Positions 7,032-14,281 of a stretch of DNA of 14,334 nucleotides are shown piece by piece. The translations under genes and the position numbers were made by a program. Below the pieces are notes generated by a model. The model did not search any database and was not told where the DNA came from. It worked only from the letters and a program-made list of their open reading frames with translations. The stretch's first letter is position 1. Each line of letters starts with the position of its first letter. Source of the DNA: Bacillota bacterium (GTDB lineage Bacteria; Bacillota; Clostridia; Oscillospirales; Ruminococcaceae); the NCBI GenBank assembly GCA_023458875.1, contig JAEWXO010000091.1, positions 1 through 14,334 of the forward strand, read 5' to 3'.

Positions 7032-9221
7032 TTATTTTTTTTGTTTATGGCTATTATCACAAACCTTACAATTTGTAGATTTATAGTACCCGTTACCGCC
7101 GACAGGACAGTTTTTTGATGCAATAAGCCCGGTTTCAGCACAGTATGGTGAATTGATAACAGTGCTGCATTCAGGGAAAGAAGCATCTGATTTGTATTCA
7201 TCAGCAAAATTCCCGAAAACATTTTTCCATATTTCAGATGAACTCGCATTACGTATAGCATCAGGATTTTCACCGTTTTCATATCCTAACCAAAGTGCGG
7301 AAACGAAATCCTCTGTAAGGGCAACAAACATTATATCACGGAAATTTTCAGTCGTTCCTGTTTTTCCTGCATTTTTTTTGTTTGTAAGCAATGCCTGCTT
7401 TCCGGTTCCGTCAGTTATTACTTCACGAAGCAGCTTGTTCATAATGTAGGCGGTTTCCTCACTTACGGCACGCGTGCCGCCGTACATATCGTTTTCAAGA
7501 TATATATGAGGTGATGAAGCGTCTTTTATACGTTTAATTATGTGTGCTTTATAGTACATTCCTCCGTTTCCGTATGGCATATATGCATTTGTAAGGTTTA
7601 TAAGATTCGGACCTGTGCTTAGCGCACCGATGCTTAAGGAAGCAAACGTCATATCATTCTGCGGATCAAGCTGAAGTCTGAGATTCCGGGCTGCAAAACT
7701 GAAAATATTTTCAAGTCCCAGTTCGGCACATATCTGTGCAGGTGTGGTGTTATATGAATCTCTTAACAGCTCGTGTACAGCCATACGTTTTCCGGTAAAT
7801 GATCCGTTGTAATTGTTCGGCCATTCCCCTTCCTGAACAGTGCCTGCAGGAAGGGGAGTGTCATAATAAAAGCTTGACCATGTAATAAAGTCATTTTCCA
7901 GAGCATAGCCGTATGCAGTAAGCGGTTTTATTGTCGAACCGGGTTGTCTGTGTGCATTAATGGCATTATTCCATCCGAGTGTTGTTTTAGGACCTATGCG
8001 TCCTACAATGCCTTTTATGTTTCCTTTGTAATCCATTACTACAATTGCTGACTGAATTTTTTCTTCGACAGGATGACCGTCTGAATCGGTATAGGATGCT
8101 GTCCTCTCAGGAAAATATGTATAGTCAGAATATTTTTCTTCAAGATATGACTGAATTTCATTATCTGTCGTCAGATAAATTTCATATCCGCCGTTCATAA
8201 ATCTGTTTAATGCTTCATCATAATCTACGTTCTCGGATGCGGTCATATATTCGCAGAATTCTGAAATAGCAGTGTCAATAATCCATGTAGTCGGTTCGGG
8301 ATTTTCAAAGTCAGATACATAATCTGAAGGATGCTTAAAATCCGGATGTATCGTTTTGAAATCATCCGTGCCTGCAATGATTATTTTTTCAGCAACAGCG
8401 TCTTCATATATCTGCGGTGAAATTACTCCGGATTCAAACATTCTGCGAAGGCAATAAAGCTTTCTCTGACAATTTGCATCATAATCAGCGTATGGGTTTT
8501 TATCAGATGGCTGCTGTGGAATGGCAGCAAGTGAAGCCGCTTCAGCAACTGTAAGCTCACAGGCACTTTTCCCGAAATAACCAATAGCCGCGGCTTCGAT
8601 TCCATACATGTTATATCCGTCAGAGGTTTGTCCGAAATATATAATATTAAGGTATTTTTCAAGAATCTGATCTTTTGAATAATTTTTTTCAATGCTTACG
8701 GCACGAAAAATCTCACGTAATTTTCTCTGTACAGAAATTTCATTATCAGAGGTAATATTTTTTACAAGCTGCTGCGTAATTGTAGAACCTCCTGTCATAT
8801 CCGGTGATGATAAGCCTGTGTATCTGCATATTTCTTTTACACATGCAACAGCAGTAGTCTGTATATCAACACCTTCATGAGAGTAAAAACGTTTGTCCTC
8901 TGTACATACAAAAGCAAGCTTTACGTATTCGGGAAGATTATCTGCGCTTATGTCTATCTGAATGTTTTTTGTGTCAGGGGTTGCTTTATATATAATATCA
9001 TATTCATTTGTATTATTGTTTATGATATAGATATATGAAGAGATTACCTTTTCTGATTCGGGAAGTGAAAACTCACTTGTGGTCTGTATAAATTCAACTG
9101 CATAGATAACAGCAGCCAGTGATGAAATTATTATAATTATCATTGCAATAAGTGTAAAAGAAAATACCGATGTTGCGATGATCATGAAAAATCTTGAAAG
9201 TAAGCTTATAAATTTTTTCAT
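7032..9221 (-). CDS. class A penicillin-binding protein, first of three paralogues
   Basis: This 729-residue bifunctional peptidoglycan glycosyltransferase/transpeptidase has almost no cytosolic part: MKKFISLLSR leads straight into the membrane anchor (about 11-45). GT51 motifs are TEDKRFY with catalytic Glu108, GGSTITQQ (144-151) and IYFGQ (194-198). Transpeptidase motifs are SxxK at Ser429-Lys432, SYN at 489-491 (the other two have SIN) and KTGT at 620-623. The tail cysteines are at 685, 694, 705, 718 and 721. The ATG at 9221 has GAGGAA (9225-9230) close upstream. It is the most diverged of the three, so the other two probably split later. I see no convincing terminator between it and the next PBP gene, so some read-through is possible. 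The first of the cluster, it starts after the pfl terminator. Confidence 0.95.
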   Translation of the reverse strand: MKKFISLLSRFFMIIATSVFSFTLIAMIIIIISSLAAVIYAVEFIQTTSEFSLPESEKVISSYIYIINNNTNEYDIIYKATPDTKNIQIDISADNLPEYVKLAFVCTEDKRFYSHEGVDIQTTAVACVKEICRYTGLSSPDMTGGSTITQQLVKNITSDNEISVQRKLREIFRAVSIEKNYSKDQILEKYLNIIYFGQTSDGYNMYGIEAAAIGYFGKSACELTVAEAASLAAIPQQPSDKNPYADYDANCQRKLYCLRRMFESGVISPQIYEDAVAEKIIIAGTDDFKTIHPDFKHPSDYVSDFENPEPTTWIIDTAISEFCEYMTASENVDYDEALNRFMNGGYEIYLTTDNEIQSYLEEKYSDYTYFPERTASYTDSDGHPVEEKIQSAIVVMDYKGNIKGIVGRIGPKTTLGWNNAINAHRQPGSTIKPLTAYGYALENDFITWSSFYYDTPLPAGTVQEGEWPNNYNGSFTGKRMAVHELLRDSYNTTPAQICAELGLENIFSFAARNLRLQLDPQNDMTFASLSIGALSTGPNLINLTNAYMPYGNGGMYYKAHIIKRIKDASSPHIYLENDMYGGTRAVSEETAYIMNKLLREVITDGTGKQALLTNKKNAGKTGTTENFRDIMFVALTEDFVSALWLGYENGENPDAIRNASSSEIWKNVFGNFADEYKSDASFPECSTVINSPYCAETGLIASKNCPVGGNGYYKSTNCKVCDNSHKQKK

Positions 9222-9265
9222 AACTTCCTCTTTGGATTTACTATTTTGTTATCTGGTCCGTATAC

Positions 9266-9294
9266 ATTATATCACAGAGATAATGTAAATTCCA
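9266..9294 (-). promoter_or_regulatory. extended -10 promoter of the 729-aa PBP gene
   Basis: TATAAT (9271-9266) preceded by TGA gives the same TGATATAAT core as the two other PBP promoters. The -35 at 17 bp is poor (TGGAAT, 9294-9289), so the extended -10 probably carries recognition. Transcription would start near 9259, with a leader of about 37 nt. Confidence 0.55.
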
Positions 9295-9324
9295 GTTATT
9301 TGAATAAATTTTTTTCAAAGTATT

Positions 9325-9374
9325 AAAAACAGGCAATACTTTGGTATTATAGTAATAACAAAGATACTGCCTGT
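9325..9374 (-). terminator. intrinsic terminator of the pflBA operon
   Basis: ACAGGCA (9329-9335) pairs with TGCCTGT (9368-9374), and the stem continues inward through CTTTG (9339-9343)/CAAAG (9359-9363) to an inner TATTA/TAATA stem with a TAG loop. On the minus strand it ends in five T (9329-9325). It lies about 70 bp after the pflA stop and just before the PBP promoter, so it insulates the two units. Confidence 0.8.
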
Positions 9375-9443
9375 CGCAAATAATAAAATTAATTTTTTTA
9401 ACGTAGCTTTGACAGATAAAAAGGCCGGTTTCATTAAAATATC

Positions 9444-10154
9444 TCAGACAGTAATTCCAAGAATTTTTTTTGCCATATTGATTTCATTTTCAGACGGAGC
9501 AGGAATCCCTTCAAGCCTGTAGGGAACACCGATTTCATCCCATTTGTATTTTCCCATAGTGTGGTATGGTAGTATGTCCACACGCTCAATGCAGCTGAAT
9601 TTTTTTAAATATTCAGACAGACGCGTAAGCTTGTCTGGGTTAAGTGTGTACCGGGGAATCAGAACATGTCTTATCCACACCGGTTTTTTTATTTTTTCGC
9701 AGAATTCCAGTGTTTCAAATGTATTTTTGTTACTCTGTCCTGTAAGTGAAATACAGTCGTTTTCATCAATTTCCTTTATATCGAGGAGAAGCATATCTGA
9801 TGCCTCAATAGCATTCCGGGATTTTTTCAGTTCAATTGCACCTGATGTGTCTATTGCAGTATGAAGTCCGTGTTTTTTGCACTCCAGTATGAGTTCTTCA
9901 CAAAAATCACTCTGAAGAAGCGGTTCGCCGCCCGAAATAGTAACTCCTCCCTTATCAATAAAGCTTTTGTATGTCAGGATTTTATTGATTACTTCTTCGG
10001 TTGTATATGATTTGCCGTTATTGATATTCCAGGTATCAGCATTATGGCAGAAAAGGCATCTCAGAGGACAGCCGGCCATAAAAATAATAAATCTTATTCC
10101 CGGCCCGTCAACAGCACCGAAGCTTTCAAATGAATGTATCATTCCGGATTTCAT
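9444..10154 (-). CDS. pflA: pyruvate formate-lyase activating enzyme (radical SAM)
   Basis: This 236-residue cytoplasmic radical SAM enzyme abstracts a hydrogen from the glycine of PflB to generate its glycyl radical. It contains the N-terminal family signature GAVDGPGIR (13-21). The cluster-binding Cys29-x3-Cys33-x2-Cys36 (GCPLRCLFCHN) binds [4Fe-4S], and SGGEP (74-78) binds SAM. Length is close to E. coli PflA (about 245), with no extra ferredoxin domain, which separates it from the longer activases of other glycyl radical enzymes. It starts 11 bp after pflB. The AGGAGC Shine-Dalgarno (10162-10167) overlaps the pflB stop codon, indicating one transcript and likely translational coupling. 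Its only obvious substrate is the adjacent PflB. Confidence 0.96.
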   Translation of the reverse strand: MKSGMIHSFESFGAVDGPGIRFIIFMAGCPLRCLFCHNADTWNINNGKSYTTEEVINKILTYKSFIDKGGVTISGGEPLLQSDFCEELILECKKHGLHTAIDTSGAIELKKSRNAIEASDMLLLDIKEIDENDCISLTGQSNKNTFETLEFCEKIKKPVWIRHVLIPRYTLNPDKLTRLSEYLKKFSCIERVDILPYHTMGKYKWDEIGVPYRLEGIPAPSENEINMAKKILGITV

Positions 10155-10168
10155 AATTTATGCTCCTA
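10155..10168 (-). promoter_or_regulatory. pflA ribosome binding site overlapping the pflB stop
   Basis: AGGAGC on the minus strand (10167-10162) lies seven bases before the pflA ATG. It shares two bases with the pflB TAG (10168-10166), so ribosomes ending pflB are placed to start pflA. Confidence 0.8.
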
Positions 10169-12379
10169 CATTTTGTCGTGGAACGTTCTGTTTATAACAT
10201 CGAGCTGCTGTTCACGCGAAAGACGGATAAAGTTTACAGCATATCCGCTGACTCTTATTGTAAGCTGAGGGTATTTTTCAGGATGGTCCATAGCATCAAT
10301 AAGTGTTTCTCTGTTAAGGACGTTTACGTTTATATGGTGACCTTTTTCACGGGTATATCCGTCAATAAGCGTGTAAAGATTATGAACTTTTTCTTTTTCT
10401 GTTTTTCCGAGTGCATCAGGTATGATGGAAAATGTATATGAAATACCGTCTTCCGCATAATCATAAGGTATTTTTGATACTGAAAGCATTGATGCAATAC
10501 ATCCGCTCCTGTCACGTCCGTGCATAGGATTTGCACCTGGTGCAAAAGGCTCACCGGCTTTTCTTCCGTCAGGTGTAGCACCGGTTTTCTTTCCGTATAC
10601 AACGTTTGATGTTATAGTCAGTATTGACATTGTAGGAACAGAGTTGCGGTAGGTTCTTCTTCTGGAAAGACGTTTCATAAAGCGTGTAACTATCATAGTA
10701 GCTATTTCATCAACACGGCTGTCGTTGTTTCCGAACTGAGGATATTCACCTTCGATTCTGAAGTCAACACAGAGACCGGCCCCGTTTTTTATCGGAGTTA
10801 CCTTTGCATATTTTATTGCTGAAAGGCTGTCAACAACTACTGATAAGCCGGAGAGACCGCATGCAGATGTTCTTTTTATATTTTCATCATGAAGTGCCAT
10901 CTGAATACGTTCATAGCAGTATTTGTCATGCATGAAGTGTATGATGTTGAGAGTATTTATATATAGCTTTGTGAGCCATTCACATACATAATCAAGCTTT
11001 TCCATAACTTCATCGTATTTGAGCGGACCGTCTGAAATAGGACCGACACCTTCGCAAAGCCTGATTCCTGATTTTTCATCGCATCCGTCATTGATTGAAT
11101 AAAGTAGAGCTTTTGCAAGATTTGCTCTTGCGCCAAAGAACTGCATCTGTTTTCCTATTTTCATTGCTGATACACAGCATGCAATTCCGTAATCATCACC
11201 GAATTTTTCACGCATAATGTCGTCGTTTTCATACTGAACGGATGATGTTTCTATTGAAATCCGGGCACAGAATTCTTTAAAGTTTTCAGGAAGTCTGTCA
11301 CTCCATAGTATTGTGAGGTTCGGTTCAGGGGCAGGGCCGAGATTAATAAGAGTATTTAAAAATCTGTAGCTCATTTTTGTGACCATATGACGTCCGTCAT
11401 CTGACATGCCGCCTATTGATTCAGTGACCCATGTAGGATCTCCTGAAAACAGCTCGTCATATTCAGGTGTTCTTAAAAATCTTACCAGTCTGAGCTTTAT
11501 AATGAAATGATCTACAAACTCCTGAATTTCGGTTTCCGTGTATTTTCCTGACTTCAGGTCATCTTCGGCATATATATCAAGGAATGTTGAAACTCGTCCG
11601 AGTGACATTGCTGCACCGTTCTGTTCCTTTACTGCTGCAAGGTAACCGAAATAAAGCCACTGTATTGCTTCCTTGGTATCGGTTGCCGGTTTTGATATGT
11701 CAAATCCGTAAGAAGCAGCCATTTCCTTAAGTTCTTTAAGAGCTTTTATCTGTTCGGAAATTTCTTCAAGGGCACATACTGTATCACCATACATAGGCTC
11801 TGCGTCTCTTGATTTTTTTGCTTTGATTTTTTCTTCAATAAGTCTGTCAACACCATAAAGAGCAACTCTTCTATAGTCGCCTATGATTCTTCCGCGTCCG
11901 TATGAATCAGGAAGACCGGTAATAATACCTGCATGACGTGCTTTTTTCATATCGTCTGTATATACGTCAAAAACACCGTCGTTGTGAGTCTTTCTGTATT
12001 TGAATACATTCTCAATATCCTCAGGGAGAGTTCTGTTGTATGCCGCGAGAGAGCTTCTTACCATTCTTATTCCGCCAAATGGCATAATAGCACGTTTAAG
12101 AGGAGCGTCTGTCTGTATTCCTACAATTTTTTCAAGTTCTTCATCTATATATCCAGGATTATGAGATACAATAGTAGAAATAGTATGTTCATCAATATCA
12201 AGAACACCGCCGTTATCTCGTTCCATTTTAAGGAGCCTGCTTGTTTTTTCCCATAGCTTTCGGGTTTTGTCTGTAGGTCCCGTTAAGAAATCTGAATTAC
12301 CGTCATATGGCGTGTAGTTCCTAATGATAAAATCGTGAACATCAATGATGTCATTCCATTCGCCGCATTTAAAATTCAT
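10166..12379 (-). CDS. pflB: pyruvate formate-lyase (formate C-acetyltransferase)
   Basis: This 737-residue glycyl radical enzyme converts pyruvate and CoA into acetyl-CoA and formate in anaerobic fermentation. It has the adjacent catalytic cysteines in IACCVSAM (Cys401-Cys402) and the C-terminal radical site RVSGYAVNF (Gly712), both as in E. coli PflB (Cys418-Cys419, Gly734). Length is typical. The reading frame is open up to an in-frame ATG at 12478, but I place the start at the ATG at 12379: GAGGG (12387-12391) lies seven bases upstream, the protein then begins MNFKCGEW as homologues do, and the predicted promoter start (about 12462) lies inside the longer version. The Cys-Cys pair marks it as a true PFL and not a glycerol dehydratase or choline lyase relative, which have a single Cys. 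First gene of the pflBA operon. Confidence 0.97.
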   Translation of the reverse strand: MNFKCGEWNDIIDVHDFIIRNYTPYDGNSDFLTGPTDKTRKLWEKTSRLLKMERDNGGVLDIDEHTISTIVSHNPGYIDEELEKIVGIQTDAPLKRAIMPFGGIRMVRSSLAAYNRTLPEDIENVFKYRKTHNDGVFDVYTDDMKKARHAGIITGLPDSYGRGRIIGDYRRVALYGVDRLIEEKIKAKKSRDAEPMYGDTVCALEEISEQIKALKELKEMAASYGFDISKPATDTKEAIQWLYFGYLAAVKEQNGAAMSLGRVSTFLDIYAEDDLKSGKYTETEIQEFVDHFIIKLRLVRFLRTPEYDELFSGDPTWVTESIGGMSDDGRHMVTKMSYRFLNTLINLGPAPEPNLTILWSDRLPENFKEFCARISIETSSVQYENDDIMREKFGDDYGIACCVSAMKIGKQMQFFGARANLAKALLYSINDGCDEKSGIRLCEGVGPISDGPLKYDEVMEKLDYVCEWLTKLYINTLNIIHFMHDKYCYERIQMALHDENIKRTSACGLSGLSVVVDSLSAIKYAKVTPIKNGAGLCVDFRIEGEYPQFGNNDSRVDEIATMIVTRFMKRLSRRRTYRNSVPTMSILTITSNVVYGKKTGATPDGRKAGEPFAPGANPMHGRDRSGCIASMLSVSKIPYDYAEDGISYTFSIIPDALGKTEKEKVHNLYTLIDGYTREKGHHINVNVLNRETLIDAMDHPEKYPQLTIRVSGYAVNFIRLSREQQLDVINRTFHDKM

Positions 12380-12468
12380 TAAATATCCCTCATTTCTAAA
12401 GAATGGCTGAAGACTATATCTTGTATTAGTGTTGTTGTACTGACCACAAGATTTATGTTTCGTATAAT

Positions 12469-12501
12469 AATATACCACATTTATTGTGTAAAGTCAATAA
12501 A
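12469..12501 (-). promoter_or_regulatory. pflBA promoter with overlapping inverted repeat
   Basis: On the minus strand TTGACT (12497-12492) is followed after 17 bp by TATATT (12474-12469), with TGG before it (extended -10). This is a strong promoter starting near 12462, with a leader of about 82 nt. The 7-bp inverted repeat TTTATTG (12480-12486)/CAATAAA (12495-12501), with an 8-nt gap, covers the -35 and part of the spacer and could be a repressor site. It does not match the usual Rex box well. Confidence 0.7.
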
Positions 12502-12538
12502 ATAAAAATGTTTATAGAAACGCATGAATAATGAATAT

Positions 12539-12774
12539 AATTAGCCGGAAATATTGTATACTTTAAAAAATAAAAAGAGTTTATATTTTTTGATAATAAA
12601 AGCAGGGTATTGTCTTTATGTACAGGCATGTAAACTATGTTGAAGTGATTAATATAGCAGGGGGTTCGAATCAGCACGATTCGACCGGGGCTTTCCGGCC
12701 GCGCCTTTGACCTTCGGTTAATGGTAACTGTATGAGTGACTTGCGTAATAAATTGCTTGTAAATTATCCGGAAA
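12539..12774. other. non-coding GC-rich island between near-identical 13-bp direct repeats
   Basis: The spacer between the deaminase and pflB holds no convincing gene. AATTAGCCGGAAA (12539-12551) and AATTATCCGGAAA (12762-12774) are direct repeats with one mismatch. Between them 12658-12717 is strikingly GC-rich for this genome. It contains a strong hairpin (12663-12672 with 12678-12686: GGT/ACC plus CGAATC/GATTCG, one bulged base), CCGG...CCGG (12685-12698), TTGACC/GGTTAA (12707-12721) and an overlapping alternative CGGTTA/TAACTG (12715-12730). An AT-only 8-bp hairpin (12565-12572 with 12584-12591) lies on the left. The strand is uncertain. GGTTCGAATC looks like a tRNA T-arm but does not pair as one. 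It could be an RNA gene, a relic of an insertion, or a leader element. Confidence 0.4.
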
Positions 12775-12783
12775 CATGATATC

Positions 12784-12812
12784 ATTATATCAATAGCCAT
12801 TTTTAAGTGTAA
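12784..12812 (-). promoter_or_regulatory. possible promoter at the deaminase stop codon
   Basis: TATAAT (12789-12784) on the minus strand is preceded by TGA, which is the deaminase stop codon itself, giving the TGATATAAT core seen before the PBP genes. TTACAC lies at 17 bp (12812-12807) and matches only three -35 positions. It would transcribe the GC-rich island from about 12777. In AT-rich DNA such matches also arise by chance. Confidence 0.3.
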
Positions 12813-13278
12813 GGGATTCGTCGTTTTCAATCCAGGTATCTACATCAATTATTTTATATGATGTTTTGCCGGTACGTACGATAACACGGCTGATGCCTGC
12901 ATTTATTATAAGTCTCTTGCACATTGAGCAGGGTTCTATGTCTCCGTACAGCTCATCGGTTTTTGCATCGTGACAGGCAAGGTATATAGTGGCGCCCATC
13001 ATTTCGTTTCTTGGTGCACATATTATTGCATTTGCTTCAGCATGAACTGAGCGGCAGAGTTCGTATCGTTCTCCCTTTGGAATATTGAATTTTTCACGCA
13101 TACAGTATCCCAGGTCAGAACAATTCGCTCTGCCTCTTGGAGCACCAACGTATCCGGTTGAAATTATTTCATCGTTTTTTACTATTATGGCACCAAAATT
13201 TCTTCGTATACATGTACCCCGTTTAAGAACTGTTTCAGCTATATCAAGGTAATAATTGATTTTATCGCATCTGTTCAT
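12790..13278 (-). CDS. dCMP deaminase family protein (ComEB-like)
   Basis: This 162-residue zinc-dependent deaminase probably converts dCMP to dUMP, feeding thymidylate synthesis in the cytoplasm. The zinc site is visible as HAE (79-81, with His79 as ligand and Glu81 as the proton shuttle) and PCSMC (Cys117, Cys120). The stretch TGYVGAPRG (41-49) and the insert with GERYELCRSVHAEANAI are those of dCMP deaminases, not of the shorter free-cytidine deaminases. A TTG at 13284 extends the frame by two codons, but AAGGAG (13287-13292) is only 2 nt from it and 8 nt from the ATG at 13278, so I use the ATG. It is transcribed away from rsmA. A strict dCMP preference cannot be shown from sequence alone. 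A competence role, as suggested by the ComEB name, is not implied. Confidence 0.92.
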   Translation of the reverse strand: MNRCDKINYYLDIAETVLKRGTCIRRNFGAIIVKNDEIISTGYVGAPRGRANCSDLGYCMREKFNIPKGERYELCRSVHAEANAIICAPRNEMMGATIYLACHDAKTDELYGDIEPCSMCKRLIINAGISRVIVRTGKTSYKIIDVDTWIENDESLTLKNGY

Positions 13279-13312
13279 ACTCAAAACTCCTTGTATATGT
13301 TTTTTTAATACT

Positions 13313-13341
13313 ATTATAGATGATTTTTTTGTTTAATGCAA
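13313..13341 (-). promoter_or_regulatory. promoter of the deaminase gene
   Basis: A perfect TATAAT (13318-13313) lies 17 bp after TTGCAT (13341-13336) on the minus strand. The start would be near 13306, with a leader of about 28 nt. Its -35 region abuts the -35 of the divergent rsmA promoter. Confidence 0.6.
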
Positions 13342-13357
13342 GGGCTGTGCGTATTAT
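13329..13357 (+). promoter_or_regulatory. candidate promoter of rsmA
   Basis: TTGTTT (13329-13334) is followed after 17 bp by TATTAT (13352-13357). The start would be near 13364, right at the Shine-Dalgarno GAAAGGA (13365-13371), so the leader would be very short. It overlaps the divergent deaminase promoter, so the two may compete. Confidence 0.4.
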
Positions 13358-13379
13358 TTGTGTTGAAAGGAATTTAATA

Positions 13380-14255
13380 ATGAGCAATCTTACAAATTTA
13401 AGTTATATTAAAAACCTCCTGAGCCGTCATGATTTTAATTTTTCAAAGGGGCTCGGACAGAATTTTCTTGTAAATCCATCCGTGTGTCCTAAAATTGCCG
13501 AATACGGAAATGCAAAACCGGGATTCGGAATTATAGAGGTAGGTACGGGAATAGGGACTCTTACTGCTGAGCTTGCGAAAAGAGCCGATAAGGTAGTAGC
13601 AGTTGAAATAGACAAAAGACTCCTGCCGATTCTTAACGAAACATTAAGTGATTTTAAAAATGTTAAAATAATTAATGATGATATCATGAATGCGGATATT
13701 CACAAGCTGATAAGTGAAGAATTCAGCGGAATGGAGGTTGCTGTATGTGCAAATCTCCCTTACTACATCACTTCACCAATAATAATGCTTTTTCTTGAGA
13801 GCGGTGCACCTGTAAAATCACTTACAGTAATGGTTCAGAAGGAAGCAGCTGACAGACTCTGCGCGCAGGTCGGAACAAGACAGGCGGGTGCAATAACTGT
13901 AGGCGTAAATTATTACGGACATGCAGAATGTCTCTTCAACGTATCCAGAGGAAGCTTTATTCCTTCCCCAAATGTTGATTCGGCAGTTATCCGTATAGAT
14001 ATATCAAAAAAATATAATCTTTCTACTGATGAAGAAAAATTCTTTTTCTCAATGGTAAAGGCCGCATTTTCACAAAGAAGAAAGACAATTGCAAATTCGC
14101 TTTCATCAATGCTCGGAATAGAAAAGAAAGATATTTATACGGTATTGTCTGAAATGAATCTACAGGAAAGTATGAGAATTGAACAGTTTGATATGGAAAC
14201 AATGATCAGTTTTTCATTGAATTTAAAAAAAATAGTTCATAATATAAATAAATAA
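13380..14255 (+). CDS. rsmA: 16S rRNA (adenine(1518)-N6/adenine(1519)-N6)-dimethyltransferase
   Basis: This 291-residue protein (also called KsgA) dimethylates two adjacent adenines in the 3' hairpin of 16S rRNA during small-subunit maturation. It shows the N-terminal LGQNFL (25-30), SAM motif I EVGTGIGTLT (53-62), acidic motif II (VVAVEID, 72-78), the catalytic NLPYYIT (125-131), FIPSPNVDSAV (193-203) and AFSQRRKT (229-236), in the usual order and length. The frame is open from 13320, but GAAAGGA (13365-13371) lies eight bases before the ATG at 13380 and the first 20 residues of the longer version are unlike the family. The longer form would also begin upstream of its predicted promoter start. 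Complete and intact. Loss of this enzyme gives kasugamycin resistance in other bacteria. Confidence 0.96.
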   Translation: MSNLTNLSYIKNLLSRHDFNFSKGLGQNFLVNPSVCPKIAEYGNAKPGFGIIEVGTGIGTLTAELAKRADKVVAVEIDKRLLPILNETLSDFKNVKIINDDIMNADIHKLISEEFSGMEVAVCANLPYYITSPIIMLFLESGAPVKSLTVMVQKEAADRLCAQVGTRQAGAITVGVNYYGHAECLFNVSRGSFIPSPNVDSAVIRIDISKKYNLSTDEEKFFFSMVKAAFSQRRKTIANSLSSMLGIEKKDIYTVLSEMNLQESMRIEQFDMETMISFSLNLKKIVHNINK

Positions 14256-14281
14256 CTCAAACTTCGCAGGATGAATTTCAC

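Noticed and set aside
12380..12478. N-terminal extension of pflB to the ATG at 12478
   Set aside because: The extra 33 residues are unlike the family, the extension covers the predicted -10 box and transcription start, and the ATG at 12379 has a good GAGGG site.
12661..12690. tRNA or tRNA remnant, suggested by GGTTCGAATC
   Set aside because: The bases on both sides of the loop do not form a T-stem, and no acceptor, D or anticodon arm is found on either strand.
12732..12779. 15-codon plus-strand frame MSDLRNKLLVNYPET
   Set aside because: No ribosome binding site or promoter, very short, antisense to the local gene direction. Probably chance.
12539..12789. ZTP (pfl-motif) riboswitch, tB-like leader or c-di-GMP riboswitch upstream of pflB
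   Set aside because: The conserved cores of these RNAs are absent on the minus strand, and the predicted pflB transcript starts downstream of the structured island.
12453..12830. 125-codon minus-strand open frame across the deaminase-pflB spacer
   Set aside because: It overlaps the 3' end of the deaminase gene and the pfl promoter, has no suitable ribosome binding site, and its composition (many Ile, Asn, Tyr, Phe) is that of translated AT-rich spacer.
441..14255. CRISPR array, prophage, toxin-antitoxin pair, transposase or defence system
   Set aside because: None of the coding regions or repeats has the relevant motifs or spacing. All long genes are assigned to housekeeping families.
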